Notes: generated by a model not told the origin, from the letters alone. DNA of 52,904 bases from Terriglobia bacterium (GCA_020073245.1 JAIQFQ010000026.1:1-52904), one strand, 5' to 3'; positions 41,432 to 51,045 are shown, counted from the stretch's first letter. Translations and numbers: made by a program.

Positions 41432-41783
41432 CGAGTGCCGCCGGCGTCGGACCGTCCATCCGGCCGAGGGGTCCCGCGGGCGCTCCGCCCACCCTCCCGG
41501 CCGGTCCAGACCCTCCGATCCCCCCCTCGCCGCGGCAGAGCCGCGACTCGTCTGGGCGTTGCGGATCGCGGCCCCACGTCCTCGTGTAGCCTCCGGCTAC
41601 GCTCCGTTGCTCCCGCCTGGTGCGCCTTGCATCTGGCTCACTCCCGGCGGCGCGGCTGCCCGCCTAACCCCGACGCCCTGCCAGTCTTGTCTCTCAACTC
41701 TTCACTCTTAACTCTTCGCTCTGAACTGTCTCTACTCCACTCCGATTTGCTAAGCTCTCGGTGCGATTCGAAGGGGAGGACCC
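41432..41783. other. Intergenic region with weak hairpin and AACTCTTC-type repeat
   Basis: 352 GC-rich bases. GTAGCC-TCC-GGCTAC (41586-41600) is a small hairpin; 41692-41730 is a TCTCAACTCTTCACTC-type low-complexity repeat that reappears in inverted and direct form after the next gene. No gene recognised. Confidence 0.5.
41692..41730. repeat. AACTCTTC-type low-complexity repeat, copy 1
   Basis: Built from ACTCTT(A/C) words (CAACTCTTCACTCTTAACTC and on). Its reverse complement occurs at 42289-42325 and a direct copy at 42463-42498. Confidence 0.8.
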
Positions 41784-42278
41784 ATGGCCCGTGCGCGTAA
41801 GTCGAACCTGGGGTTCGGAGTCATGCTCGTCGTCGTGGGCGGAGTGCTGCTGGTGACCCGCTTCGCACTCGTGGGTACCGCGCCCGCGTGGCTGTTGGGG
41901 CTCGGCGTCGGGCTGGCGCTCATTGCGATCGTGGGTTCGTCGTACGGCGCGCTGGTGGGCGGCATGATCCTGCTCGGCCTGGGTTCCGGGATGCTGCTGG
42001 GCGACCGGGGTGTCGGGGGCCTGCCGAACGGGAGCTGGATTCTGCTCGGCCTCGGCGCGGGCTTCGTCGGGATCTGGGTCCTCGCGCTCATCCTCAAGCT
42101 CCGCAGACATTGGTGGCCCCTGGTGCCCGGCGTGGTCTTGTTAGCGGTGGGGGGTGCTCGCTTCTACCGGCACTTCGCCCTGATCCCGCCCGAGGTGATG
42201 GTCGCGGTCCGCACCTGGTGGCCCGCCCTCCTCGTCGTTGCCGGCGCGTGGATCCTGATCCGCGCACTCCGCTCCTGA
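41784..42278 (+). CDS. Small integral membrane protein (LiaI/LiaF-type TM region), function unknown
   Basis: 164 aa with about five to six membrane spans rich in Gly/Leu/Val (GVMLVVVGGVLLVTRF, GGMILLGLGSGMLLG, WWPLVPGVVLLAVGG). The 'lGlllI-iG-llL' repeats resemble DUF5668/LiaI-LiaF-like transmembrane regions. No catalytic or binding motif is seen. AGGGGAGGACCC precedes the ATG. It stands alone between low-complexity repeats. Confidence 0.75.
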   Translation: MARARKSNLGFGVMLVVVGGVLLVTRFALVGTAPAWLLGLGVGLALIAIVGSSYGALVGGMILLGLGSGMLLGDRGVGGLPNGSWILLGLGAGFVGIWVLALILKLRRHWWPLVPGVVLLAVGGARFYRHFALIPPEVMVAVRTWWPALLVVAGAWILIRALRS

Positions 42279-42288
42279 CCGCAGAAGG

Positions 42289-42325
42289 TGAAGAGTTAAG
42301 AGTGAAGAGTTAAGAGTTAGGAGTT
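42289..42325. repeat. AACTCTTC-type repeat, inverted copy 2
   Basis: GTGAAGAGTTAAGAGTGAAG and on: the reverse complement of the 41692-41730 words, starting ten bases after the membrane protein stop. Confidence 0.8.
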
Positions 42326-42355
42326 GCATGGCATCATCCGGCAGGGGGCCGCCCC

Positions 42356-42403
42356 GTTCGAAGGTTCGCAGGTTCGAAAGTTCGTAGGTTCGAGAGTTCG
42401 TAG
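42356..42403. repeat. Six tandem 8-base units GTTCGNRR
   Basis: GTTCGAAG, GTTCGCAG, GTTCGAAA, GTTCGTAG, GTTCGAGA, GTTCGTAG: exact 8-base period with the first five bases invariant, in noncoding DNA. Confidence 0.9.
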
Positions 42404-42462
42404 GTCTGGGGAGGGCGACGCCTCACAATGGATGGAGGTTCGCGAGCCCGCGCTCCTTGATT

Positions 42463-42498
42463 CTCCAACTCTTCACTCTCAACTCTGAACTGTTAACT
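42463..42498. repeat. AACTCTTC-type repeat, copy 3
   Basis: CCAACTCTTCACTCTCAACT and on, same orientation as copy 1, ending about 20 bases before the transglycosylase gene 3' end. Confidence 0.8.
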
Positions 42499-42518
42499 TC
42501 TGGTGGCGGGATCGGCCC

Positions 42519-44114
42519 TCACCGGGTGAGCAGCAACACGTCGCCGGGCCGGATCGTGGTATCGGGCAGGTTGTTCCGCTTCTGCAGCTCCTCGGTCGAG
42601 GTGCCGAAACGCCGCGCGATCTTGAACAGCGTGTCGCCCGGTCGCACCACGTACCTCTCCGGAGCCGCAGCCTGGCCCTTTGGCCCACCGCGGACCGTGC
42701 CCGTTCTGCGACGCTCCGAAGGCTGGGCCGGGCCCCGGGGGACGATCAGCGTTTGCCCGATCCGGAGGGAGCGCGAGTTCTTGAGCCCGTTTGCCACGAG
42801 GATCGCGTCCGGAGTCGAGCCGTACCTACGCGCGATCGACCCCGGCGTGTCGCCCTTCTTGACGACGTGGAGGAAGCGGCGCACGCGCTCGGACTCGGGG
42901 ATCGCTGCGATCACCTGGGCCGTCTGGGCTTCCCGTCCGCACGGAACCGCGAGCTGATACGTGGCGTTGGTCGGCGTCAGGCGGCGCGTGAGGGCGGGGT
43001 TCAGGGTCGCCAGCTCCTCGGTGTCGAAGCCCGCCCGCTCGGCCAGCACCTCGATGTCGAGGGCTCCCTCCACCGGGACGCGCCCGAGGCACACCGGCTT
43101 TTCCTCGAACTTCGGCAGCCCGTACGCCGCAGGATCCTTCGTGACGACCACAACTGCCCAGAGCGCCGGCACGTAGTTGCGGGTTTCGCGCCGAAGATAG
43201 CGGCGCAACGTCCAGAAGTCCGAGTTCCCCTTCGCCCTATGCAAGGCCTTCGCAACGTTGCCGGCGCCACAGTTGTACGCCGCGAGCGCGAGCTCCCAGG
43301 AACCGAACGTGCCGTACAGGTCGGACAGGTGGCGAACCGCCGCGTGGGTCGCGAGGAACGGGTCGTTGCGCTCGTCGACGAGGGAGTCGCTGCGGAGATC
43401 GTAGAGGCGGGCCGTGCCCGCCATGAATTGCCAGAGCCCCTGCGCCTTGGCACGCGAGCGGGCACGCGGGTTGAACGCGCTCTCGACGAGTGGGAGCCAC
43501 GCCAGGTCCTGGGGCAGGTTGGCCTTCGCAAGCTCGGCGCGGATGAACGGCAGGTAGTGAGAGGCTCTCTCGATGGCTGCGATGAAGCGCTCCCGGTACC
43601 GCCCTGTGTAGAAATCGATCAGCGAGCTGACCTCACCGTTTACCAGAATGGGGAGGTCGTATTCGGCGAGGCGGGCCTTCTCCTTCAATTCGGCCACGTG
43701 CTCTTGAGGCACCGGCAACGGTTCGGGAGGCGGTTCCTCCGCGTTCGCCTCGTCGTCCTCGGCCTGGCCGGCGAGCCTGACCAGCTCGTTCACCACGTCG
43801 TCGCGGTACCCGGGGAAGTCGCCGGTGCCGACACCCAACGCCGGCGCCTGCTCGAGGAGCTGGAAGATGTCCGCCTCACAGTCGCGGAAGCCCGCCGAGT
43901 CCCCCTGGTTGACGGCCTCCCGGGCGGAGGCGAGCAAATCCTCGACCTGGTCGCGCGGATCCGCTGGTGTTCCGGTCGCAGGTTGCTTCGCCGTCGTGGC
44001 CTCGCCCGAGCTCGCTGGGACGGGCCGGCTGGCACTGGGCGTGGAGGTCCGGCACGCGGCCAGCGCTGCGAGCGCCGCGACGATGAGCCCGGCTTTGACT
44101 GCGGACCGTGTCAT
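42519..44114 (-). CDS. MltD-like membrane-bound lytic transglycosylase lipoprotein with LysM domains
   Basis: 531 aa. Signal peptide with lipobox LAAC (Cys21) predicts a lipoprotein. After an Ala/Pro/Glu-rich region comes an SLT domain (about 190-320) with catalytic Glu in LPLVESAFNP and the AAYNCGAGNV motif. Two LysM peptidoglycan-binding domains follow (HVVKKGDTPGSIARRYG.. and YVVRPGDTLFKIARRFG..). It cleaves the glycan strand to 1,6-anhydromuropeptides in the periplasm. The start overlaps the upstream GTPase stop by four bases (ATGA). Confidence 0.93.
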   Translation of the reverse strand: MTRSAVKAGLIVAALAALAACRTSTPSASRPVPASSGEATTAKQPATGTPADPRDQVEDLLASAREAVNQGDSAGFRDCEADIFQLLEQAPALGVGTGDFPGYRDDVVNELVRLAGQAEDDEANAEEPPPEPLPVPQEHVAELKEKARLAEYDLPILVNGEVSSLIDFYTGRYRERFIAAIERASHYLPFIRAELAKANLPQDLAWLPLVESAFNPRARSRAKAQGLWQFMAGTARLYDLRSDSLVDERNDPFLATHAAVRHLSDLYGTFGSWELALAAYNCGAGNVAKALHRAKGNSDFWTLRRYLRRETRNYVPALWAVVVVTKDPAAYGLPKFEEKPVCLGRVPVEGALDIEVLAERAGFDTEELATLNPALTRRLTPTNATYQLAVPCGREAQTAQVIAAIPESERVRRFLHVVKKGDTPGSIARRYGSTPDAILVANGLKNSRSLRIGQTLIVPRGPAQPSERRRTGTVRGGPKGQAAAPERYVVRPGDTLFKIARRFGTSTEELQKRNNLPDTTIRPGDVLLLTR

Positions 44115-45457
44115 TCGCCCTGGAGATTGACGATGAGCGTGAGCGCGAGATGGCGCAGCCGCTCGCCGCGTTTGAAATTGACCTCCACCGGAGATACCTC
44201 CCTGACGGGGTTGCCACGGTCGTCAACGAGCTGGATGTTGACCAGGCAACGGCGGGCGAGGCCGAGAGCGCTGCCGACCTTCTCGTCAACGCGGCGCTTC
44301 ACCTCCTGGCGTGAGTTGACGGAGCCCTGGAGCAGGGCGTCGAGGTCGAGCGACGGGCCGCTGTCTCGTACCTGTCTCCTCGGCTCCGGCTCGAAGGTGC
44401 TGGATTTTCGCAACGTCTCGAGTTCCGCGAGGATGTCGAGGGAGGACGTGACCTTGACGTGCCGGATCTCTGTCTCGACCACCTTCTCCGGCTCCGGCTC
44501 CGGCGAGGTGGCGAACTCGACCGGGGCCTCTTCCGCCTCCTCGGCGGTGGGGAACTCGGCGGTGGTCGCCTCCGGGCTGGCCGGAGTCGAAGGCGCGGCC
44601 GCTGGCTCGACGGCCGCCGCCGCGGCAGCGGCCGGTACGGGCGGCTCCACGACGGGCTGCGACGGCACCGGCTCGGGCGCCCCCGGAGGCGGCGCGGTCG
44701 CGACCTCCGGTGGATGCGGGACCGGGGCCGACGCTGGAGTCCCGAGCCCCTCGGCGGCGGCGGCAGCAAGCGCCGCCGGGCTGAACGCCACGTGGGGACG
44801 AGAGACCGGGGCCTCACCGGCGGCGCGCACCGGCGCAGGCACGACCGTGGCGGCGGCCTCGGGACTGACCATACGGCGTCGAAGCGACCGCAGGGTAAGC
44901 TTCGTGATTGCCTTGAGGGTCTCGAAAACACCCGTGCCGTCGACCGCCACCGACTCGAAGGAATCCCACCGGCCTTCCGGATTCAACTTGGCGTTGAGCT
45001 CGTCGACCGTCAGGATGTTCTTGAGGTCCCTCTTGTTGTACTGGACGACGAGCGGAACTGTGTCGAGAGGGAGCCCCAGTTCGAGCAGGTTCTCCTCGAG
45101 GTTCTGAAGGCTCTCGATGTTGGCCTCGGCCATCGGGCGCTGGGAGTCCGCCACGAACACCATGCCGTCCACACCCTTGAGAACGAGCTTTCGGGTCGTG
45201 TTGTAGAAGACCTGGCCGGGCACCGTGTAGAGCTGCAGGCGGGTCCTGAACCCGCCGACCTTTCCGACCTCCAGCGGAAGGAGGTCGAAGAAGAGCGTCC
45301 GATCCGTCTCGGTCTCCAGCGAAACCATCTCGCCGCGCGAGCCCGGGGCCGTCTTCGCGTAGATGTACGAGAGGTTTGTAGTCTTTCCGCACAGACCAGG
45401 ACCGTAGTACACGATCTTGGCCGCCATCTGCATCGTGGCCCAGTTGAAGAACACCAT
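44111..45457 (-). CDS. MglA-type Ras-like GTPase with long Ala/Pro/Glu linker and C-terminal extension
   Basis: 448 aa, versus about 195 for MglA. Residues 1-195 are MglA: P-loop GPGLCGKTT, TETDRTLFFDLLP, LYTVPGQVFYNTTRKL, and NKRDL. MglA sets cell polarity and motility or type IV pili placement. Residues about 205-330 are a low-complexity Ala/Pro/Glu linker; the last 115 (LDILAELETLRKSS.., VDEKVGSALGLARRCLVNIQLVDD) form a structured extension I do not recognise. Translationally coupled to the transglycosylase; a polarity-to-cell-wall link is possible. Confidence 0.88.
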   Translation of the reverse strand: MVFFNWATMQMAAKIVYYGPGLCGKTTNLSYIYAKTAPGSRGEMVSLETETDRTLFFDLLPLEVGKVGGFRTRLQLYTVPGQVFYNTTRKLVLKGVDGMVFVADSQRPMAEANIESLQNLEENLLELGLPLDTVPLVVQYNKRDLKNILTVDELNAKLNPEGRWDSFESVAVDGTGVFETLKAITKLTLRSLRRRMVSPEAAATVVPAPVRAAGEAPVSRPHVAFSPAALAAAAAEGLGTPASAPVPHPPEVATAPPPGAPEPVPSQPVVEPPVPAAAAAAAVEPAAAPSTPASPEATTAEFPTAEEAEEAPVEFATSPEPEPEKVVETEIRHVKVTSSLDILAELETLRKSSTFEPEPRRQVRDSGPSLDLDALLQGSVNSRQEVKRRVDEKVGSALGLARRCLVNIQLVDDRGNPVREVSPVEVNFKRGERLRHLALTLIVNLQGE

Positions 45458-45502
45458 TGCTGCACGCCCCCAGAACTACGCCAGCGAGCCGAAGCTAGCA
45501 CA

Positions 45503-46366
45503 CTAGGGTAGGACGGTCAACGCTCGCCTCATCTCCTGCAGCTGAGACTCCCTCAGGAGACGCTGCGCGGCGAGAGCGGCAACGGCGATGTTGCCTACGG
45601 CCCGGTACGCCGCTGCGGCTGGTTCGGGAAGAGCCGCGAGGTGGGTCCTCACCGCCCATGCGTCCCCTCGCCCGAGTGGCCCCGTCAGGTTCTCGATCCC
45701 TCTCGCCATGAGTGCGGCTTCGACGGCGCCACGCACGAGGGGTCGGAGCGCGGCAACGGCGCCCCGTTCGGAAAGGCCCGAGAGGACGAGGAGGCTCCTT
45801 GCAGCGGCGACAAGGGTGTGGGTCAGATTTGCCGCCATCGCCGCGGCCGCGTGGTACTGCGGCTTTGCGGCCGCCGTCAGCCTCACGGGTCGCATCCCAA
45901 GGGAGCGGGCGAGGCGGCAGGCCTCGTGCACTGCCGACGTGTCTCCCTCCACGGCCGCCACAGCGCCGTTCAGCGTGACCAAGGGGCCGGTCGCCGTCGG
46001 GAAGCTGACGAGAGGGTGGATCGACCCGAGGTGACGCCCCTTCCGGGCAACGGGGCCCAGAACACTGGCCGGGACGAGCCCGGATGTGTGCAGCACGACC
46101 CTTGTTGCCGGGTCCAGACGCGACGCGAGGGCATCTGCGCAGCCAGCGAGAGCGGAGTCCGGCACGGCGATGAGAACGCCTTCCGCCGGCGGCAACGCGG
46201 CTTCCGGGCCCCAGATTGGAATCCCCGGCGCCGCCCGGCGTGCACGAGTCCTGCCCGCAGGAGAACGTGTCTCGATGCCTCCCACCCGGATCCCTGCCGC
46301 TGTCATCGCTCGGACGAGCTGCAGTCCGCACCTTCCCGGACCCACGAGAAACCACTGAGAGAGCAT
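45503..46366 (-). CDS. Rossmann-like and DUF2520 domain protein (predicted NADP-dependent oxidoreductase)
   Basis: 287 aa. The N-terminal dinucleotide fold has GPGRCGLQL (GxGxxG-like, residues 9-17) and IAVPDSAL; the C-terminal helical DUF2520 domain has HPLVSFP and AAKPQYHAAAAMAANL. Related to F420/NADP oxidoreductase and ProC-like dehydrogenases, substrate unknown. It is divergent from hrcA (61 bases between start codons) and precedes the MglA-type GTPase by 45 bases, so may be its first operon gene. Confidence 0.85.
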   Translation of the reverse strand: MLSQWFLVGPGRCGLQLVRAMTAAGIRVGGIETRSPAGRTRARRAAPGIPIWGPEAALPPAEGVLIAVPDSALAGCADALASRLDPATRVVLHTSGLVPASVLGPVARKGRHLGSIHPLVSFPTATGPLVTLNGAVAAVEGDTSAVHEACRLARSLGMRPVRLTAAAKPQYHAAAAMAANLTHTLVAAARSLLVLSGLSERGAVAALRPLVRGAVEAALMARGIENLTGPLGRGDAWAVRTHLAALPEPAAAAYRAVGNIAVAALAAQRLLRESQLQEMRRALTVLP

Positions 46367-46376
46367 GCACTCATGC
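46361..46376. promoter_or_regulatory. Short inverted repeat at the DUF2520/hrcA divergent start
   Basis: AGCATG-CACT-CATGCT, perfect 6-base arms, overlapping the DUF2520 start codon. A possible operator for the divergent promoter. It is not a canonical CIRCE element. Confidence 0.35.
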
Positions 46377-46426
46377 TACAGTATGGCTGCCCGCGGGACG
46401 GTGTTCCGGGGGTCAGGAACGGGGCC

Positions 46427-47476
46427 ATGAAAGCCGTTTTGTCGGAGCGGGAACGGGAGATCTTGTGCGAGCTGGTCGAGCTGTACCTCGCCAGCGGCGA
46501 GCCCGTGGCCTCGGCTGCTCTGGCTCGGGTTTCGCGCACGGGCTTGTCGTCGGCATCGCTGCGCAACGTGATGGCCGATCTCGAGGACAAGGGCTTCCTC
46601 CTCCAGCCCCACACGTCGGCCGGCCGAATCCCGTCGGACCTGGGGTTTCGCCTTTACATCGACAAGCTCCTGCAGGGGGCGGTCCTCTCGCACAGGGACG
46701 AGCGGCGCCTCCGGGCGATGCTCTCGCCCGCCGGCTCGCTCGAGGAGGTGCTGGCGCAAGTCAGCCGCGTTCTCGCCGACGTGACCGCGGAGGTCGGCAT
46801 GGCGATGGCCCCCGCCTCGCAGCAGGCCAGTCTCCAATCGATCCACTTCGTCCGGGTGGCGCCCAAGCGCGTCCTGGCGGTGGTCGTGACGGCAGGCGGG
46901 CTCGTCGATTCTCGACTCCTGACGGTGGAACGCGACTTCGACTCCGCCGAGCTCGAGCGCATCTCCAACTACTGCACCCAGTCGTTCGCGGGTCACGCGC
47001 TCCACGAGATCAGCAAGCGGTTGCTCGCCTTGATGGCCGAAGAGCGGGCGCAGGCCGATGAACTGTTGGCAGGCGTCGTGGCCCTCGGAAAGCGCGCCGT
47101 CGGGAGCGACGGCGTTCCGGGGGGCGAGGTGTTCGTTGAGGGGGCGGATCGCCTGCTCGGTCGTGCCGGCCCCGGCCAGTTTCACGCCGTCCGACGGTTG
47201 CTGGCCGCCTTCGCCGACAAGGCGCTGCTGCTCTCGCTCCTCAACGGGTTCCTCTTCTCGTCTGGGCCCCGCGTACTCCTCGGCTCCGAGTTCTCGTTGG
47301 TTGACGGCGACGATCTCGGCCTCATCGTGACCTCGTTCCATCGCAACAGCGGCGAGGACGGCCTGATAGGGGTGGTCGGCCTCAAGCGCATGGACTACCC
47401 GAGGATCATCCCGATCGTGGACTATATTGGGCAGTACCTCACTGCGGCCGGAAGGGAGCCTGGAGGAGCTGAATGA
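46427..47476 (+). CDS. hrcA: Heat-inducible transcription repressor HrcA
   Basis: 349 aa. N-terminal winged helix (LSEREREILCELVELYLASGEPV, RNVMADLEDKGFL, HTSAGRIPSD) and the HrcA dimerisation/inserted domain with the conserved end (GVVGLKRMDYPRIIPIVDYIGQYL). It represses heat-shock genes through CIRCE; no canonical CIRCE was seen upstream. ATG 46427 aligns with family starts and has AGGAA upstream. The stop overlaps grpE (ATGA). Confidence 0.95.
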   Translation: MKAVLSEREREILCELVELYLASGEPVASAALARVSRTGLSSASLRNVMADLEDKGFLLQPHTSAGRIPSDLGFRLYIDKLLQGAVLSHRDERRLRAMLSPAGSLEEVLAQVSRVLADVTAEVGMAMAPASQQASLQSIHFVRVAPKRVLAVVVTAGGLVDSRLLTVERDFDSAELERISNYCTQSFAGHALHEISKRLLALMAEERAQADELLAGVVALGKRAVGSDGVPGGEVFVEGADRLLGRAGPGQFHAVRRLLAAFADKALLLSLLNGFLFSSGPRVLLGSEFSLVDGDDLGLIVTSFHRNSGEDGLIGVVGLKRMDYPRIIPIVDYIGQYLTAAGREPGGAE

Positions 47477-48105
47477 ACGATGAGGAGAAGGGGCTGACGC
47501 CCGAGGAATTCCCCGAGGTCCTCGATCAAGATGAAAGCGCCGCCGCAGCCGAGGGTGCGGGGGTCGCGGCGGTCGGGGACGAGGCGTTTCAGGAGGAGCT
47601 GCAGAACCTCCAGCAGGAGATCACGCGTTTCAAGGAACTCTACCTGCGCAAGCTCGCCGATTTCGACAACTACCGGAAGCGGCAGGAGCGCGAAATGGGC
47701 GAGTTCCGGCGGTACGCGAAGGCCGAGCTGATGCGGGACTGCCTGCCGGTCCTCGACAACCTGGAGCGGGCGCTCGCGGTGCCCGGCGGCGACGGCAGCG
47801 GGCTGCGCGAGGGCGTGGAGCTGGTGCTGAAGCAGTTTAAGGAGGTGCTTGGGCGCCACGGCCTCGCGGAGGTCGACCCCATCGACCAGCCCTTCGACCC
47901 GACCCAGCACGAGGCGATCTCTCGCAACGAGGCTCCCGGCGTCTCCGAGCCCACGGTTGTGCAGGTGCTCCAGAAGGGCTACGTGATGGGTGAGCGGTTG
48001 ATCCGTCCGGCGCTGGTGATCGTCGCGGTCCCCTTGACTGTGGCCGCGCAGGACGTGCCGGAACCCGATTCTGAGGAATCCAATGGGCAAGATCATCGGA
48101 ATTGA
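47473..48105 (+). CDS. grpE: Nucleotide exchange factor GrpE
   Basis: 210 aa. Acidic N-terminus, coiled coil (EELQNLQQEITRFKELYLRKLADFDNYRKR), four-helix and beta-wing domain (GRHGLAEVDPIDQPFDPTQHEAI, VVQVLQKGYVMGERLIRPALVIVA). It promotes ADP release from DnaK. It overlaps hrcA by four bases and dnaK by 23, an unusually long overlap that tightly couples the two. The tail after 'RPALVIVA' is longer than in most. Confidence 0.95.
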   Translation: MNDEEKGLTPEEFPEVLDQDESAAAAEGAGVAAVGDEAFQEELQNLQQEITRFKELYLRKLADFDNYRKRQEREMGEFRRYAKAELMRDCLPVLDNLERALAVPGGDGSGLREGVELVLKQFKEVLGRHGLAEVDPIDQPFDPTQHEAISRNEAPGVSEPTVVQVLQKGYVMGERLIRPALVIVAVPLTVAAQDVPEPDSEESNGQDHRN

Positions 48106-49942
48106 CCTGGGCACCACCAACTCGTGCGCCGCAGTGGTCGAGGGAGCGCGGCCAGTCGTGATCCCAAACCGCGAAGGGGCCCGCACCACCCCTTCGGTGG
48201 TCGGCCGCGCGGCCGACGGGGAGCTTCTGGTCGGTCAGATCGCCCGCAGGCAGGCGCTCACCAACCCGCGCAACACCGTGTACGCGGTGAAGCGTCTGAT
48301 CGGCCGGAAGTACCGCACGTCCGAGGTCGAGCGCGCGCGTGCCATCGTCCCGTACACCATCGTCGAGGCGCCGAACGGCGACGCGTACGTTCAAATCGGC
48401 GAGAAGATGCACTCCCCGCAGGAGATCTCCTCGTTCATTCTTCGCGAGATCAAGGAGTTTTGTGAGTCCTCGCTCGGCGAGGAGGTGTCGCAGGCGATCG
48501 TCACGGTGCCTGCCTACTTCGACGACTCCCAACGTCAGGCTACCAAGGACGCGGGCACGCTCGCCGGACTCGAGGTCCTCCGCATCATCAACGAGCCCAC
48601 GGCGTCGTCGCTGGCGTACGGCTTCGGGCGCGGCGGCAGCGAGACGATTGCGGTGTTCGATCTGGGCGGAGGCACCTTCGACATCTCGATCCTCGAGATC
48701 GGCGAGGGCTTGTACGAGGTCAAGTCGACCGCGGGCGACACGTTCCTGGGCGGCGAGGACTTCGACGCTCGCATCATCGAGTTCCTCCTCGATTTCTTCT
48801 TCAAGGAGACCAAGGTCGATCTGAGGGGCGATTGCATGGCCATGCAGCGCCTCAAGGAGGGCGCCGAGGCGGCCAAGTGCGAGCTGTCCACCGCGATGGT
48901 GGCGAACATCTCGCTGCCCTTCATCGCCACCGACGGAACACAGGCGCTTCACCTCAACTACGAGCTCTCGCGCGAGCAGCTCGAGAGCCTGGTGGCGGAC
49001 CTCGTTCGCTCGACGCTCGAGCCGTGCCGGAACGCCCTCGAGGCCGCGGGCCTCAAGCCGGCCCAGGTGCAGCAGATCATCCTCACCGGCGGCCAGACCC
49101 GCATGCCGCTGGTGGCCCGAACCGTGGCTGAGTTCTTCGGCCGCACTCCCAACCGGGAGATCAACCCCGACGAGGTCGTCGCCGTCGGTGCCGCCATCCA
49201 GGGCGGCATCGTGCTGGGCGAGATCAAGGACCTGGTGCTGCTCGACGTCACGCCCCTGTCGCTCGGTATCGAAACGCGTGGCGGGCTGTTCACGAAGCTG
49301 ATCGACCGCAACTCCACGATCCCGACCCGGAAGTCGCAGATCTTCACGACGGTCACGGACAACCAGCACTCGGTCGAGATCCACGTCCTGCAGGGCGAGC
49401 GCGAGCTCGCGACCGAGAACAAGGCGCTCGGGCGCTTCGAGCTGGTCGGCATTCCTCCCGCGCCGCGTGGCGTACCCCAGATCGAGGTCACGTTCGCGAT
49501 CGACTCCAACGGTATCGTTCAGGTCACCGCGCGCGACCTCGCCACGGGGCGCGAGCAGTCGATCCAGGTCAACCCCGCGGGTGGTCTCACCAAGGAGGAG
49601 ATCGATCGGATGATCGCGGAGGCGGACCGTATGCGCAAGGAGGACATGCGCCGCCGGGAGCTCCGATTGCTGCGCAACAAGCTCGAGGGTCTCCTGTACA
49701 CCAACGAGCGGGTGTTCAAGGAGTTCGGATCGATGCTCGATGGGCCCATCGCTGAGAAGGTCAAGGGAGGGCTCGAGCACGGCCGTCGCGTATTGGACGC
49801 TGAGGACACAACCGTCCTGCAGGAGGCCATTGACGCCGTCCAGATTGCGGCCCGCCACCTCACGGAGGTCATGCTGACCGACCCCACGCGCCTCATCTCC
49901 GGCATGGGCGGCGATCCCGCTGACGGCGGCGGCAACAGGTGA
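48083..49942 (+). CDS. dnaK: Chaperone DnaK (Hsp70)
   Basis: 619 aa. ATPase domain with [11 protein letters not shown] at the start, [33 protein letters not shown] and LTGGQTRMP; substrate domain with [16 protein letters not shown] and [15 protein letters not shown]. The C-terminus ends [11 protein letters not shown] and lacks the acidic EEV(D)-like tail of many DnaKs, and the protein is slightly short. GAGGAA precedes the ATG. Works with GrpE and DnaJ in the same operon. Confidence 0.97.
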   Translation: MGKIIGIDLGTTNSCAAVVEGARPVVIPNREGARTTPSVVGRAADGELLVGQIARRQALTNPRNTVYAVKRLIGRKYRTSEVERARAIVPYTIVEAPNGDAYVQIGEKMHSPQEISSFILREIKEFCESSLGEEVSQAIVTVPAYFDDSQRQATKDAGTLAGLEVLRIINEPTASSLAYGFGRGGSETIAVFDLGGGTFDISILEIGEGLYEVKSTAGDTFLGGEDFDARIIEFLLDFFFKETKVDLRGDCMAMQRLKEGAEAAKCELSTAMVANISLPFIATDGTQALHLNYELSREQLESLVADLVRSTLEPCRNALEAAGLKPAQVQQIILTGGQTRMPLVARTVAEFFGRTPNREINPDEVVAVGAAIQGGIVLGEIKDLVLLDVTPLSLGIETRGGLFTKLIDRNSTIPTRKSQIFTTVTDNQHSVEIHVLQGERELATENKALGRFELVGIPPAPRGVPQIEVTFAIDSNGIVQVTARDLATGREQSIQVNPAGGLTKEEIDRMIAEADRMRKEDMRRRELRLLRNKLEGLLYTNERVFKEFGSMLDGPIAEKVKGGLEHGRRVLDAEDTTVLQEAIDAVQIAARHLTEVMLTDPTRLISGMGGDPADGGGNR

Positions 49943-51045
49943 GCAAACGCGACTACTACGACGTCCTCGGGGTCAACCGCGCCGCACCCCGCGAGGAGAT
50001 CAAAGCAGCGTACCGGCGCCTTGCGGTCAAGTACCACCCCGACCGCAACCCCGGCGACAGCGAGGCCGAGGAGAGGTTCAAGGAGGCCGCCGAGGCATAC
50101 GCGGTGCTTTCCGACCCCAACAAGCGGGGGCAGTACGACCGCTTCGGCGAGGCCGGTCTCGGGGGGCAGCCGTTCTCCGGTTTCGACGCCTCGATCTTCG
50201 GTGACTTCGCGGACATCCTGGGGAACTTCTTCGGATTCGAAGGGTTCTTCGGCGGCGGCCGCCGTCGGTCCGGGCCCGAACGGGGATCCGACCTTCGAAC
50301 GACGATCGCGGTGTCCTTCACCGAGATGGCGAGCGGGACGGAGCGGCAGCTGTCCGTCGCGCGCGAGGAGAGCTGCGAGAAGTGCGGGGGCTCCGGCCTC
50401 GCCCCCGGATCGAAGCCTGAGACCTGCAGGGGGTGCGGCGGGCGCGGTCAGGTGCGCGTGAGCCAGGGGTTCTTCACCATGGTCCGACCGTGCCCGCAGT
50501 GCGGCGGCAGCGGCCAGATCATCTCGAACCCGTGCGCGTCGTGCGACGGGGCCGGAAGGGTCGAGCGGAAGCGCCAGCTCAGGGTCGGGGTGCCGGCCGG
50601 AATCGAGGACGGCACGCGTCTGCGCCTCGTCGGAGAGGGCGAGGCCGGCATGCGCGGCGGCCCGGCGGGCGACCTCTACGTCGTCGTGCGAGTCGAGCCC
50701 CACGACCTGTTCGTCCGCGAAGGTCCCGACCTCCACCTGGAACAGGAGATCTCGGCATTCGTGGCGGCGCTCGGGGCGGAGCTGGAAGTGCCGACGATGG
50801 GCGGCACCGAGAAGCTCAAGGTCGCTCCGGGGGCGCAGCCGGGCGACACGGTCGTGCTGCGAGGGAAAGGGTTGCCGCGTCTGCGCCGTGGCGGGAACGG
50901 CGACCTCGTCGTCCACCTCAAGGTGACGGTGCCGCGAAAGCTCTCGGCGAAGCAGCGCGAGCTTCTGCGGGCCCTCGTCGCCGAGGAGGGCGATCGTCCG
51001 GGTGTCTTCCGGAAGGTCCGCGACCTCATCGAGGGGAGCGGTTGA
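49939..51045 (+). CDS. dnaJ: Chaperone DnaJ (type I Hsp40)
   Basis: 368 aa from GTG 49939, overlapping the dnaK stop (GTGA). J domain with HPD ([10 protein letters not shown]), Gly/Phe-rich region (about 70-110), four CxxCxGxG-type zinc repeats ([32 protein letters not shown]) and the C-terminal substrate-binding domain. It stimulates DnaK ATPase and delivers clients. It ends in a TTGA overlap with prmA. Confidence 0.96.
   Translation: MSKRDYYDVLGVNRAAPREEIKAAYRRLAVKYHPDRNPGDSEAEERFKEAAEAYAVLSDPNKRGQYDRFGEAGLGGQPFSGFDASIFGDFADILGNFFGFEGFFGGGRRRSGPERGSDLRTTIAVSFTEMASGTERQLSVAREESCEKCGGSGLAPGSKPETCRGCGGRGQVRVSQGFFTMVRPCPQCGGSGQIISNPCASCDGAGRVERKRQLRVGVPAGIEDGTRLRLVGEGEAGMRGGPAGDLYVVVRVEPHDLFVREGPDLHLEQEISAFVAALGAELEVPTMGGTEKLKVAPGAQPGDTVVLRGKGLPRLRRGGNGDLVVHLKVTVPRKLSAKQRELLRALVAEEGDRPGVFRKVRDLIEGSG

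Noticed and set aside
46340..46430. CIRCE element upstream of hrcA
   Set aside because: Only GCACTC matches on one side; the required GAGTGCTAA partner nine bases later is absent.
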